DNA from: a virus
DNA: 64,000 nt
Virus record (IMG/VR): IMGVR_UViG_3300013286_000012
Span: 1 to 64,000 of that record
Direction: 5' to 3' (one strand)
The notes beneath the pieces were generated by a model. That model saw only the letters and a list, made by a program, of their open reading frames with translations. It did no database searches and was not told where the DNA came from. Shown here in pieces: positions 13,944 through 21,198 of this stretch. Position 1 is the stretch's first letter. The number at the start of each line of letters is the position of its first letter. A program made the position numbers and the translations under genes.

Positions 13944-14819
13944 ATGTCAACATCTCTATTCGTACCAACGCTCGAATCAACATCGCACTACATTCCACGA
14001 ACCTTCTCTGGTGGAATTGGTGAGTATCAAGCCTTTGACTTTGCATCAGATAACAACATGAACGTGTTGTCAGAAGGTGCAACTGGAACTGGTAAAACTT
14101 CTGCGGTGCTTTCGTATTGCGCCCAACGTCACTTGAACTTCTTTGCTGTTCCTTGCAACTCTGCAATCGACTTCACTCAGGTGATTGGTGGACTCTTTCC
14201 AAACGCTGACGGCAAACTCGAATGGGTTGACGGCGGTATCACGAAGATAGTTCGTGAGGGCGGTGTGCTTCTCATTAACGAATTAAATAATGCGCCAAAG
14301 AACTTGTCGCAGTACCTCATGTCATTACTAGATGACCGACGTTCAATCACTCTCATGGGTCATGGAAACGAAGTTGTGAAGGCGCACCCAGACCTTCTCA
14401 TCATCGCTGACCAGAATCCTCACTATCGTGGAACACAACTTCTCAACGAAGCATGGAAAGACCGATTCGAAATCAAGTTGCGTTATGAATATGACAACGA
14501 GATTGAAAAGAAAATTGTTGCATCGTCATCACTTCTGGAACTTGCTAACGGAATGCGTGCAACTTCACGACAAAACGAATACGCATCAGCAGACCGAGGA
14601 ACAATCTTCGAGACACCAATCTCTCCACGACTTCTTAAAACATTCGAGAAGGTTGCAAAGGGATTGACATTCGAATTCGCTGTCGAGAACTTCATCAATA
14701 ACTTCACAGATGAAGAACGCCCTGCAGTCAAGATGCTTCTTGAAGGCGTTACATACAACATCAAGGAAGAACTCGGACTTGCTGTTGATTCAATTAAAAC
14801 CGAATACGCAAACGCTTAA
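13944..14819 (+). CDS. MoxR/CobS-like AAA+ ATPase
   Basis: 291 residues from the ATG at 13944 (MSTSLFVPTLES); an in-frame extension to 13860 overlaps the previous gene in another frame and is unlikely. Walker A GATGTGKT is at residues 45-52, Walker B VLLINELN at about 108-115 (E within LINE), a GHG turn and a HPDLLIIADQNP sensor region follow, then the arginine-finger region NEAWKDRFEIKL. This is the MoxR clade, whose members (CobS, NorQ, CbbQ, GvpN) remodel metal-enzyme or vWA partner proteins. The next gene encodes such a partner. CobS-like genes are known from T4-like marine phages. Confidence 0.8.
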   Translation: MSTSLFVPTLESTSHYIPRTFSGGIGEYQAFDFASDNNMNVLSEGATGTGKTSAVLSYCAQRHLNFFAVPCNSAIDFTQVIGGLFPNADGKLEWVDGGITKIVREGGVLLINELNNAPKNLSQYLMSLLDDRRSITLMGHGNEVVKAHPDLLIIADQNPHYRGTQLLNEAWKDRFEIKLRYEYDNEIEKKIVASSSLLELANGMRATSRQNEYASADRGTIFETPISPRLLKTFEKVAKGLTFEFAVENFINNFTDEERPAVKMLLEGVTYNIKEELGLAVDSIKTEYANA

Positions 14820-14828
14820 GGAGACATC

Positions 14829-16823
14829 GTGCAATACGGAGATGCAATTAAAGACTGGGAGTTAGAACTTCTAGGTGTAACTCGCAAAGAGATTGAAGAG
14901 CAGAAGGCTCGTGAAGAACTCAAAAAGCAGAAATTAGAACGTTTCACACAATTCTTCGGGCGTGTTAATTCTGCATTCACATTCCGCAAGGTGACTGTAA
15001 AGATTGAAGATTCACAGTTATCTGCACCAGCATGGTCAACAGCATCAGAAGTTACTTTCAATTCCAGAATGATTGAAGAACTTGATTCTGCTCGTGCTAT
15101 CGCTGGCATCAAGGGTCTAGACCTTCACGAGATATCACATATCCTTTACACATCTCGTGAGGGTTCAGAACTATTCGATTACGTCAAGGAGAATAAATTC
15201 TTCATGGCGTATAACTGCTTGGAAGATTCCAGAATTGAATTCCTCTTTACATCGAAGTATCCGTCAACGATTGATTGGTTCACATCAACTATCTTGATTC
15301 ACTTCGTTGATAAGCCAAATGCATTCAATACCTCATATCCGTTGCTATGCGGTCGCAGATATCTTCCTGTTGAATTGCGAGCCCGTTCTCGTAATGCATA
15401 CCCACATCAACACCTTGTCGACGATATCTCTGATGTCGTTACTCAATATCGTTCACTTATCTTTCCTGCTGATACTGATAAAGGAAAAGAACTCATCGCC
15501 AAATTCCACGACCTGCTACAGCAGACTGGTGACGATTCTGGTGAGGGCGAAGGAGAGGGCGAGGGCGGTACTGGTACAGGCAAGGTTCGTATCTCACAAG
15601 GCGCAGGAGAGGGCGATACAGTCGTTCGTATCTCTGACCCATTCGGACATGGCTCACGTCCACATGAGGGCTTGGAAACCTCTGCACAGTCACGACCACA
15701 ACCAGCACGCAAGCAAGCCAACGACTTGAAGCGTGCGCTCGATAACGATTCAGTCGACGATAAAGAATTCGCTGAATCACTCAAAGATAAAAACGTCATT
15801 GATATAGATATTAATGACATTGAATTCGATGATGCAGATGATTCTGATTCAGATAATTCTGATGCAAATACTTCTGGCGATTCTGATTCAAATGATTCTG
15901 GTGATTCAACTGGTGGTGATTCTGCTAGTGATTCTGCTGGCGATATCGTTAACACATTAATTGACAATCTTCTTGAAGATATTCTCAACGATGCAGATAA
16001 CGTCAAAGAATTAAACGACACTCTTCGACAACTTGGTGGACTCACTTCTCTTTCTACCAATAAATCAAAAGAGCCAGAGTTAAATCGTTATCACTCGCTC
16101 ACACCAGATGCAGATACATTTCACGCATCACTTGCATTCGGTCGTGAACTTGAACGCTTGCGTGCAACGTTCGACCCTGCTTGGGATAAATACCAATCAC
16201 AAGGTCGTATCGATGCACACAGGTATCTTCGTGGCGATGAACTCGACACAGTATTCGACCAATGGAATGAAGGTCGTGAAGATGCAACTGAGATTGAATG
16301 CGTTATCGCACTCGATGTCTCTGGTTCGATGTCTGGCAAGAAAGCAACGAATGCATATCGTGCGATGTACGCAATCAAACGTGCGCTAGATAGAATCGAT
16401 GCAAACTGCACAGTCATTACATTCCACGACAGCACCCACGTTCTCTATCGTGCAAAGGATAAGGCTGGCGCACAGATTCGAGATGCTGGTACTGGTGGTG
16501 GAACTGTTGCAACTGATGCAATCACCTACGCAACTAAGTTACTTGCTGAAACTGAAAAACCAGTACGTCTCTTCGTTGCAATTACTGACGGCGAATGGTC
16601 TGGCAATCAAGATGTAAATCACGATGCAATCAAGCGCATGAGTAATGCTGGTGTGCTTACAGCACTTGCATTTATTCCAGATACAGATTCATCAATCACA
16701 CTCAACGACGAGAATTCACATCATTGTGAAATTCGTGAAGTGGTTCGTAACCCAATCGACCTCATCGGGTTGGTTCGTTCAATCGTTAAATACGGAGTCA
16801 ATCGTCGATTGATTTCTCACTAG
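14829..16823 (+). CDS. CobT-like vWA protein with HExxH motif
   Basis: 664 residues with a GTG start at 14829 behind AAGGAGA. Residues 100-104 read HEISH in LDLHEISHILYTS, a zinc-protease-like HExxH, followed by CLEDSRIEF about 30 residues on, which could give the third ligand. A low-complexity Gly/Glu and Asp/Ser-rich linker (residues about 235-375) leads to a C-terminal von Willebrand A domain with the MIDAS motif DVSGS at Asp496, a later TGGGT and an ITDGEW motif. An acidic linker plus C-terminal vWA next to a MoxR ATPase matches the CobS/CobT pair of aerobic cobaltochelatase; the large CobN subunit is not present here. A general chaperone-like pair is the alternative. The Asp/Ser-rich region creates a long false frame on the other strand. 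Confidence 0.75.
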   Translation: MQYGDAIKDWELELLGVTRKEIEEQKAREELKKQKLERFTQFFGRVNSAFTFRKVTVKIEDSQLSAPAWSTASEVTFNSRMIEELDSARAIAGIKGLDLHEISHILYTSREGSELFDYVKENKFFMAYNCLEDSRIEFLFTSKYPSTIDWFTSTILIHFVDKPNAFNTSYPLLCGRRYLPVELRARSRNAYPHQHLVDDISDVVTQYRSLIFPADTDKGKELIAKFHDLLQQTGDDSGEGEGEGEGGTGTGKVRISQGAGEGDTVVRISDPFGHGSRPHEGLETSAQSRPQPARKQANDLKRALDNDSVDDKEFAESLKDKNVIDIDINDIEFDDADDSDSDNSDANTSGDSDSNDSGDSTGGDSASDSAGDIVNTLIDNLLEDILNDADNVKELNDTLRQLGGLTSLSTNKSKEPELNRYHSLTPDADTFHASLAFGRELERLRATFDPAWDKYQSQGRIDAHRYLRGDELDTVFDQWNEGREDATEIECVIALDVSGSMSGKKATNAYRAMYAIKRALDRIDANCTVITFHDSTHVLYRAKDKAGAQIRDAGTGGGTVATDAITYATKLLAETEKPVRLFVAITDGEWSGNQDVNHDAIKRMSNAGVLTALAFIPDTDSSITLNDENSHHCEIREVVRNPIDLIGLVRSIVKYGVNRRLISH

Positions 16824-16831
16824 TTCAAAGG

Positions 16832-16855
16832 TGGGGCGCATGAGGGTGCGCCCCA
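16832..16855 (+). terminator. hairpin after the AAA+/vWA genes
   Basis: TGGGGCGC (16832-16839), an eight-base loop, then GCGCCCCA (16848-16855): a perfect GC-rich stem just downstream of the vWA stop. The following bases (tttactact) are only weakly T-rich, so termination may be partial. Confidence 0.5.
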
Positions 16856-16887
16856 TTTACTACTTCAAACAAAAAGGAATCTAACAA

Positions 16888-17514
16888 ATGAAATTTACAG
16901 AACTTACAGTAGGTACAACATACGCAGTCATTCCGTCATGGGATTATTCATCAGCAGATAAGAAGAACGCAGATACAGTTCAACGTCGCTCTGTTGCAAA
17001 GGCAGAGTTAATCTCACTTGATAAATATCAATACGAAGTATTTCGTAGCGAGACAGTTGACCACCCACAATTCAAACCAGCACCAAAGGGTTCTCGTGCT
17101 GTTGGTTATCTTGTCTCATCAACCGACTGGGCTGATGCAAGCGACCCAAATAAAAAAGTTTTCTGGCTTGCACGTCCACAGGACATCGTTGCTGAATACT
17201 CCACACTCGAATCTCGTTGGGCTATTGAAGAAGCCGAGGAAGCACGCAAGAAGGCTGAACAGGAGGCTCGTAGAGTAGAAGAAGAACGCATTGAACGTGA
17301 GGCTCATGCTTATGCTGAGCGCATCGTTACTTCATGCACCGAAGTTCTTACTTCAATTCTTGGTGACCGAATCAAGAACGTACGAGGTGAAGTAACTCGC
17401 AAACGTGACATGACTACAGGTAACTATCTTCCTTGCGCCGAGTTCACTATCGACGGACGAACTATGCAATATCTTGCAGAAAAGATTCTAGAAGCACAGG
17501 ACTTGGTGGCATAA
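16888..17514 (+). CDS. hypothetical protein with central coiled coil
   Basis: 208 residues. The N-terminal 100 form a mixed domain (VGTTYAVIPSWDYSS..., VFWLARPQDIVAEY), residues about 105-150 a charged coiled coil (EEAEEARKKAEQEARRVEEE) and the C-terminal 55 an alpha/beta region. AAAAGGA precedes the ATG. No family was recognised; an association with the vWA/AAA+ pair is possible by position only. Confidence 0.65.
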   Translation: MKFTELTVGTTYAVIPSWDYSSADKKNADTVQRRSVAKAELISLDKYQYEVFRSETVDHPQFKPAPKGSRAVGYLVSSTDWADASDPNKKVFWLARPQDIVAEYSTLESRWAIEEAEEARKKAEQEARRVEEERIEREAHAYAERIVTSCTEVLTSILGDRIKNVRGEVTRKRDMTTGNYLPCAEFTIDGRTMQYLAEKILEAQDLVA

Positions 17515-17515
17515 C

Positions 17516-18274
17516 ATGAACGTACCAATTATCAATGTAAATAATTCTTCACTCGTTGAGGAATCTGTATATGCAAAGAGACTTCGTGATTACTACTCAA
17601 AAGATTATTTGCAATCAATGGGTGATAACCAAGATTACATCTGGAATGGTCGCAAGCGATTAGACGGATATGCACAGATAAAAACCACGCACTTCTCTAT
17701 TCAAGAAGAGGAATACAAGGGTCATCAAATTGTGGTTATTGGTTATCATAAAGAGTTCCAGTATTACTTATCGCGTGGCACACTCGAACACGTTGACAAA
17801 TATGAAGAATTAGGAACAGCAATCTTGGAGACACAGGTTCATAAGTTTTCGAACTACATCGCATTCGGATACAGAATTGGTGACACCAGTTCAGCAATAG
17901 ATAGCCTCAACTGGTCTTTTCAGTTTGCTGTTATCAAAGGTACATTCGAAACCGATTCATTTGATGCAACGATGAAGAAGGCAAAGAAACGTATCGACCT
18001 GCAAGCAAAGATAGTTGCAGTCAGCGATGAACTGATTCGTATTGCTGATGAACGAATTGTTTGTTCATCAACAGCGATGCAGGACTATTCTGTATACAAC
18101 GCACTCGTTGGTGACCATGTATTTATTCAGGCACATGGTCGACTTCGTAAAGGAATCGTGGTCGATACGACTGGTTCTCGATTCATCGTTGGCTATGTAA
18201 CTCCGTCGAATCATAATGAGTTGAAGTTCAAAACTCTTCGACTATCAAATCTGTATACACAGGCAAAAGTATGA
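17516..18274 (+). CDS. hypothetical protein with C-terminal barrel-like segment
   Basis: 252 residues starting one base after the preceding stop. The N-terminal two thirds is mixed; the C-terminus (DHVFIQAHGRLRKGIVVDTTGSRFIVGYVTP) resembles a small SH3/Tudor-like barrel. No catalytic motif. Ends in an ATGA overlap with the HNH gene. Confidence 0.6.
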   Translation: MNVPIINVNNSSLVEESVYAKRLRDYYSKDYLQSMGDNQDYIWNGRKRLDGYAQIKTTHFSIQEEEYKGHQIVVIGYHKEFQYYLSRGTLEHVDKYEELGTAILETQVHKFSNYIAFGYRIGDTSSAIDSLNWSFQFAVIKGTFETDSFDATMKKAKKRIDLQAKIVAVSDELIRIADERIVCSSTAMQDYSVYNALVGDHVFIQAHGRLRKGIVVDTTGSRFIVGYVTPSNHNELKFKTLRLSNLYTQAKV

Positions 18275-18684
18275 GCCAATTAAAAGAATGCAAAGAATGC
18301 AAAGAAGTGAAGTTACTTGAACACTTCGACATCACCAGAAAAAAGTTACTTGCAATCTGTAAGCCATGCAGACGGCAACGAAATCGTAATTACTACCTCA
18401 CTCGCAAAATCGATATCAAGAAATGGCTCTTCGATTATCTGTCGCAGAACCCTTGTATCGACTGCGGTGAAAGTGACCCGATGCGACTTCAACTCGACCA
18501 CAGGGGCGATAAAGAGTTCGTTATTGGTAAGTCACTCGTTGGTAAGAGTAAATCTCTTGCAGACGTGCAAGCAGAAATCGCAAAGTGCGATGTGCGATGC
18601 GCGAACTGTCATCAAGTAAAAACTCATGGTGAACAGAACACTTGGAAATATCAAATGAATCTAGAAAGGAAACACCATGAATAA
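18271..18684 (+). CDS. HNH endonuclease
   Basis: 137 residues. An N-terminal zinc pair (CKECKEVK, then CKPCRRQRNRNY) is followed by the HNH core: PCIDCGESDPMRLQLDHRG and CDVRCANCHQVKTHGEQN. The core shares the CANCHxxxTH signature with the 10175-10660 protein, but the N-terminus differs. The surrounding genes are uninterrupted, so it looks like a free-standing phage HNH nuclease. Confidence 0.8.
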   Translation: MSQLKECKECKEVKLLEHFDITRKKLLAICKPCRRQRNRNYYLTRKIDIKKWLFDYLSQNPCIDCGESDPMRLQLDHRGDKEFVIGKSLVGKSKSLADVQAEIAKCDVRCANCHQVKTHGEQNTWKYQMNLERKHHE

Positions 18685-18862
18685 ACAACATCTCACACGT
18701 CGTGGTTGGGTGGTTCTAGTAATCCTTCCAATCATTCTCTTCGTATCGCTATTTACTTATGCCACTCGTGACATCTGCTACGTCGGTACACAGTACGGAA
18801 ATATATTGGGCTATGGCTCATGCAACGACATGATTGACCGAGTAATTAATGGGGGCAAATAA
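18677..18862 (+). CDS. small single-span membrane protein
   Basis: 61 residues: a basic start (MNKQHLTRRGW), one strong membrane span (VVLVILPIILFVSLFTYA), then an outward-facing segment with two Cys (DICYVGTQYG...GSCNDM) that could form a disulphide. An AGAAAGG site precedes it. Unknown; superinfection exclusion is one possibility. Confidence 0.6.
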   Translation: MNKQHLTRRGWVVLVILPIILFVSLFTYATRDICYVGTQYGNILGYGSCNDMIDRVINGGK

Positions 18863-18863
18863 A

Positions 18864-19070
18864 ATGGCAAAAGATGAAAACACAATCTCAGTTATATGGA
18901 GTCCAGAAGATATCCAATCACTCGTACCTAATATGAGCGATGAGGAAGCAGTCGAAGCACTTCACACGATTCGAGATTCATTCAAAGATAGAGCAACCGA
19001 AGAAGGTTGGCAGATTCTAGAAACACTTCTAGAGATGTACGGATACAAAGAGGAAGAAGAGGAAGAATAA
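18864..19070 (+). CDS. acidic small protein
   Basis: 68 residues from the ATG at 18864 (MAKDENTISVIW); an ATG five codons upstream lies in the previous gene's end. It contains MSDEEAVEALHTIRD and a poly-Glu end. The acidic composition suggests a protein-binding or DNA-mimic-like role; no homology was recognised. Confidence 0.6.
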   Translation: MAKDENTISVIWSPEDIQSLVPNMSDEEAVEALHTIRDSFKDRATEEGWQILETLLEMYGYKEEEEEE

Positions 19071-19232
19071 ATGGGTTACGTCGAACTTATTCCAGTAACA
19101 GCAAAGCAGTTAGATATTTGCGATGAATGCTGTCAACAAGGATTAAAATCATCAGGAAAAACTGTCAACGATGAACATGGTGACCCAGTTATTTTCTTCT
19201 GCTTCAACTGCGTACAGAAATTTAAGTTGTAA
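19071..19232 (+). CDS. 53-residue zinc ribbon protein
   Basis: Starts directly after the stop of the preceding gene. MGYVELIPVTAKQLDICDEC has a C-x2-C, and FFCFNCVQKF a second, 27 residues apart: a compact zinc ribbon. The function is unknown. Confidence 0.55.
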   Translation: MGYVELIPVTAKQLDICDECCQQGLKSSGKTVNDEHGDPVIFFCFNCVQKFKL

Positions 19233-19240
19233 ATAATCTT

Positions 19241-19347
19241 GTCGAATGCGAGTCAACATAAGTTCTTGGTTATTCATGCCGTTCTCTCTTATGAAGGACG
19301 TTCACGACCTCAGCAGACCGAGCGAAACGTACCTGCTCGCATTCGAC
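19241..19347 (+). ncRNA. candidate structured RNA or leader
   Basis: A non-coding 107-base element closed by a perfect 12-base stem: GTCGAATGCGAG (19241-19252) with CTCGCATTCGAC (19336-19347). Inside, CATAAG (19257-19262) pairs with CTTATG (19288-19293) as a second stem, and ACGTT near 19299 can pair with AACGT near 19326, so a three-way-junction-like fold is possible. It lies in the only sizeable gap of this gene run, 28 bases upstream of the 19375 ATG. It could be a cis-acting leader (riboswitch-like), a small RNA, or a protein-binding DNA site. Confidence 0.5.
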
Positions 19348-19374
19348 TTCCCCTTATTAGTAGAAAGGAAAAAA

Positions 19375-19557
19375 ATGATTCAACAAGTTATTTTCGATAA
19401 CGTAGAACTACTTACTAACGATGAAAAGAACAGCATTATTCTTCATCACATGAACAGTTCTGCATCAATAGATGAACTCTCCAAGGTGCTTGGTATCGAC
19501 CAACTCATCATTCAAAGATTCATATCCAATTATCAGAACAGATTAAGAGGTGCGTGA
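19375..19557 (+). CDS. small HTH-like protein
   Basis: 60 residues from the ATG at 19375, which has AGAAAGGA upstream. The C-terminal half (ASIDELSKVLGIDQLIIQRFI) has the spacing of a helix-turn-helix, like a sigma-factor region 4 or a small repressor. It is directly downstream of the structured element, so it may be a regulator with a regulated leader. Confidence 0.5.
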   Translation: MIQQVIFDNVELLTNDEKNSIILHHMNSSASIDELSKVLGIDQLIIQRFISNYQNRLRGA

Positions 19558-19558
19558 C

Positions 19559-19948
19559 GTGTTAACAATCGAAGAAAAGAAATTAAGAAATCTTGCTGTG
19601 TCTCGTGCAAAGCAACGACTCGCAGTAAACAATGCAAATGAATATCGAAAACTATTAGTTGAAGAATGTGAACGTGTTGGTGTTAGCGCACCAAAAGAAC
19701 ATGGCACAACTAAAGTTTCTCTGGAACTTGAATTAAAAATTAAACAACTTGAAAAGTTAATTGAATCGCAACACCTTCAATGTGACTTCTGCGGTTGGAA
19801 TGAGCCAGAGGGATTACTCGTTGGCTCAGATAATAAACTTCGTTGTTCAGTTCACACTTGCGAAATTTGTAAGTATGAAGGATACGCACGTTCTGGCGGT
19901 GACATTCGATGCAATACGCACGCACCAGAACATGACAAGGGAGATTAA
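19559..19948 (+). CDS. zinc-finger protein with two Cys clusters
   Basis: 129 residues with a GTG start at 19559, chosen because AAGAGG ends eight bases before it. An N-terminal helical region is followed by CDFCGWNEPEGLL and CSVHTCEICKYEGYA, then IRCNTHAPEH, giving two C/H zinc sites. Unrecognised family; possibly nucleic-acid binding. Confidence 0.55.
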   Translation: MLTIEEKKLRNLAVSRAKQRLAVNNANEYRKLLVEECERVGVSAPKEHGTTKVSLELELKIKQLEKLIESQHLQCDFCGWNEPEGLLVGSDNKLRCSVHTCEICKYEGYARSGGDIRCNTHAPEHDKGD

Positions 19949-19949
19949 A

Positions 19950-20279
19950 ATGAATAAACATCAAGATGATTTAATTAAATCAATCGACTTTGCCAACGAA
20001 TTTATGAAGGTAGTTCGTGGATTCAAAGTCGAACACGACCGACCTGACGGCTTGCCACAGGACGTTAAAGAACATCTTGCCAATCAACATCTCAACACCT
20101 TTATTGCAGAACGCAATCTAGAGCCAGAGATGCTCATCTGGGGAATGCTCCACATGATTGAAATTTTATTGGAGTATTGTGATTTAGAACCAGAAAATTT
20201 AATGTCTGTCATGGATACATTCGTACAACACATTAAAGATAACTCAGAGATATATGGAGATAAAGATGAGAATGACTAG
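19950..20279 (+). CDS. helical hypothetical protein
   Basis: 109 residues from the ATG at 19950 with AAGGGAG upstream; a longer frame from 19761 is antiparallel in composition to the gene before and rejected. All-helical, acidic end. No domain was recognised. It overlaps the WhiB gene start by 14 bases. Confidence 0.6.
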   Translation: MNKHQDDLIKSIDFANEFMKVVRGFKVEHDRPDGLPQDVKEHLANQHLNTFIAERNLEPEMLIWGMLHMIEILLEYCDLEPENLMSVMDTFVQHIKDNSEIYGDKDEND

Positions 20280-20574
20280 ACCAAAGAAGGCACTATCTGT
20301 CGGATTCGAATTGACAACAGAGCGACCCGATATCGTTGATGCACCATGTCAATCAGTTGACCCAGAGACGTTCTTTCCAGACCCAACAGACCTTGCGTTA
20401 ACTCGTGAAGCAAAGTTGCTATGCAAACAATGTAATGTAAAAATTAAAAAAGATTGTCTCACATTTGCGCTTATCAACAAGATTGGTTACGGGATATGGG
20501 GTGGACTTACTACAGATGAAAGAAGAAACTTTAAACGTAGGGAGCAGAGAAGTGAAAGTAAGAATTCGCTATGA
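20266..20574 (+). CDS. WhiB-family iron-sulphur regulator
   Basis: 102 residues from the ATG at 20266 (GGAG seven bases upstream). Four Cys at 28, 53, 56 and 64 give the C-x(n)-C-x2-C-x5-C pattern that binds a [4Fe-4S] cluster. GIWGG (residues 76-80) and TTDERRNFKRRE are the G[VI]WGG turn and basic DNA-contacting tail of the family. WhiB-like proteins occur only in actinobacteria and their phages; phage copies can act on host sigma factor or septation genes. It lies just before the excisionase-like gene. Confidence 0.9.
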   Translation: MRMTRPKKALSVGFELTTERPDIVDAPCQSVDPETFFPDPTDLALTREAKLLCKQCNVKIKKDCLTFALINKIGYGIWGGLTTDERRNFKRREQRSESKNSL

Positions 20575-20762
20575 CAGATTGGCTAACAAGTACAGACATC
20601 GCAAATCAAATCGGAGTAAAGGTTCGCACGATATACAAGTATCGAGAGCGCGACACCCTTCCAACCCACGATGCCATGATTGGCAACAGACCAGTATGGA
20701 AGCAGACAACAATCGACGAATGGATAGTAAATCGTGATTCAAATGAATTGGAGATTCAGTAA
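20571..20762 (+). CDS. excisionase-like HTH protein
   Basis: 63 residues. LTSTDIANQIGVKVRTIYKY forms a MerR/AlpA-type winged helix-turn-helix, followed by a basic strand and RPVWKQTTIDEWIVNR, the usual wing and terminal helix of the HTH_17 (excisionase) family. ATGA overlap with whiB. Its place, two small genes before the integrase, fits a recombination directionality factor (Xis) or a repressor. Confidence 0.7.
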   Translation: MTDWLTSTDIANQIGVKVRTIYKYRERDTLPTHDAMIGNRPVWKQTTIDEWIVNRDSNELEIQ

Positions 20763-20908
20763 TGGCAATAAAAATTAGAGACTGCGTGGAATGTGCAGAC
20801 CAGCATTACACCAAAGATATGTATCCACATGAGGGTGCATATATCTGCGAACAATGCTTTCACGATACTTTTAAGTTCGAAAAATCTGATGAATTGGAGA
20901 TTCAGTAA
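20762..20908 (+). CDS. 48-residue zinc-knuckle protein
   Basis: MAIKIRDCVECADQHYTKDM with a CxxC, then ICEQCFHDTF with another, and a His between: a zinc ribbon. The last six codons and stop repeat those of the preceding gene (ELEIQ-stop), part of a 22-base duplication. TAATG junctions on both sides. Confidence 0.55.
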   Translation: MAIKIRDCVECADQHYTKDMYPHEGAYICEQCFHDTFKFEKSDELEIQ

Positions 20909-21012
20909 TGAATAAAATAACTGTCGAAGTAAATGATGAATGGTTAGAGTTTCTTGGAGAGATGAGTCGTGACAACAACGGATTCGTCTGGTTGAAAGTT
21001 GAACGAAAGTAA
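20908..21012 (+). CDS. 34-residue mini protein
   Basis: MNKITVEVNDEWLEFLGEMS... predicts a strand-helix-strand mini domain. The start is set by the TAATG overlap and a GGAG site within the duplicated 22 bases. Unknown function. Confidence 0.45.
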   Translation: MNKITVEVNDEWLEFLGEMSRDNNGFVWLKVERK

Positions 21013-21106
21013 CTACGTCCAAATTCTTGGACGATATAAAAAGTTACTTCAAATTACATAAGCAGAATCAAATCTCGCTAGGTGTATCTAGTCTCATTAT
21101 GTGGAC

Positions 21107-21136
21107 ACCCCAGATTTCGGTCTGGGGTTTTTTTTG
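21107..21136 (+). terminator. rho-independent terminator
   Basis: CCCCAGA (21108-21114), loop TTTCGG, TCTGGGG (21121-21127), then nine T's (21128-21136). A textbook intrinsic terminator that ends the rightward run and insulates the integrase gene from it. Confidence 0.85.
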
Positions 21137-21144
21137 ACTTCTAA

Positions 21145-21175
21145 GTTACTGGTCAGTAACCTACTGATGAGTAAC
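21145..21175. promoter_or_regulatory. inverted repeat upstream of integrase
   Basis: GTTACTG (21145-21151) and CAGTAAC (21154-21160) form a 7-base-arm palindrome with a two-base centre, followed by a half site GAGTAAC near 21169. Similar GTTACC/GTTACT sites cluster in the 11.5-kb control region. Likely an operator for the integrase or an integrase/excisionase arm site. Confidence 0.45.
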
Positions 21176-21198
21176 ATGGCACAGATTGGGGGTGGCAG

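Noticed and set aside
15443-16060. 205-codon frame on the minus strand opposite the vWA gene
   Set aside because: It is a product of the Asp/Ser- and Gly/Glu-rich repeats on the coding strand; composition is artefactual.
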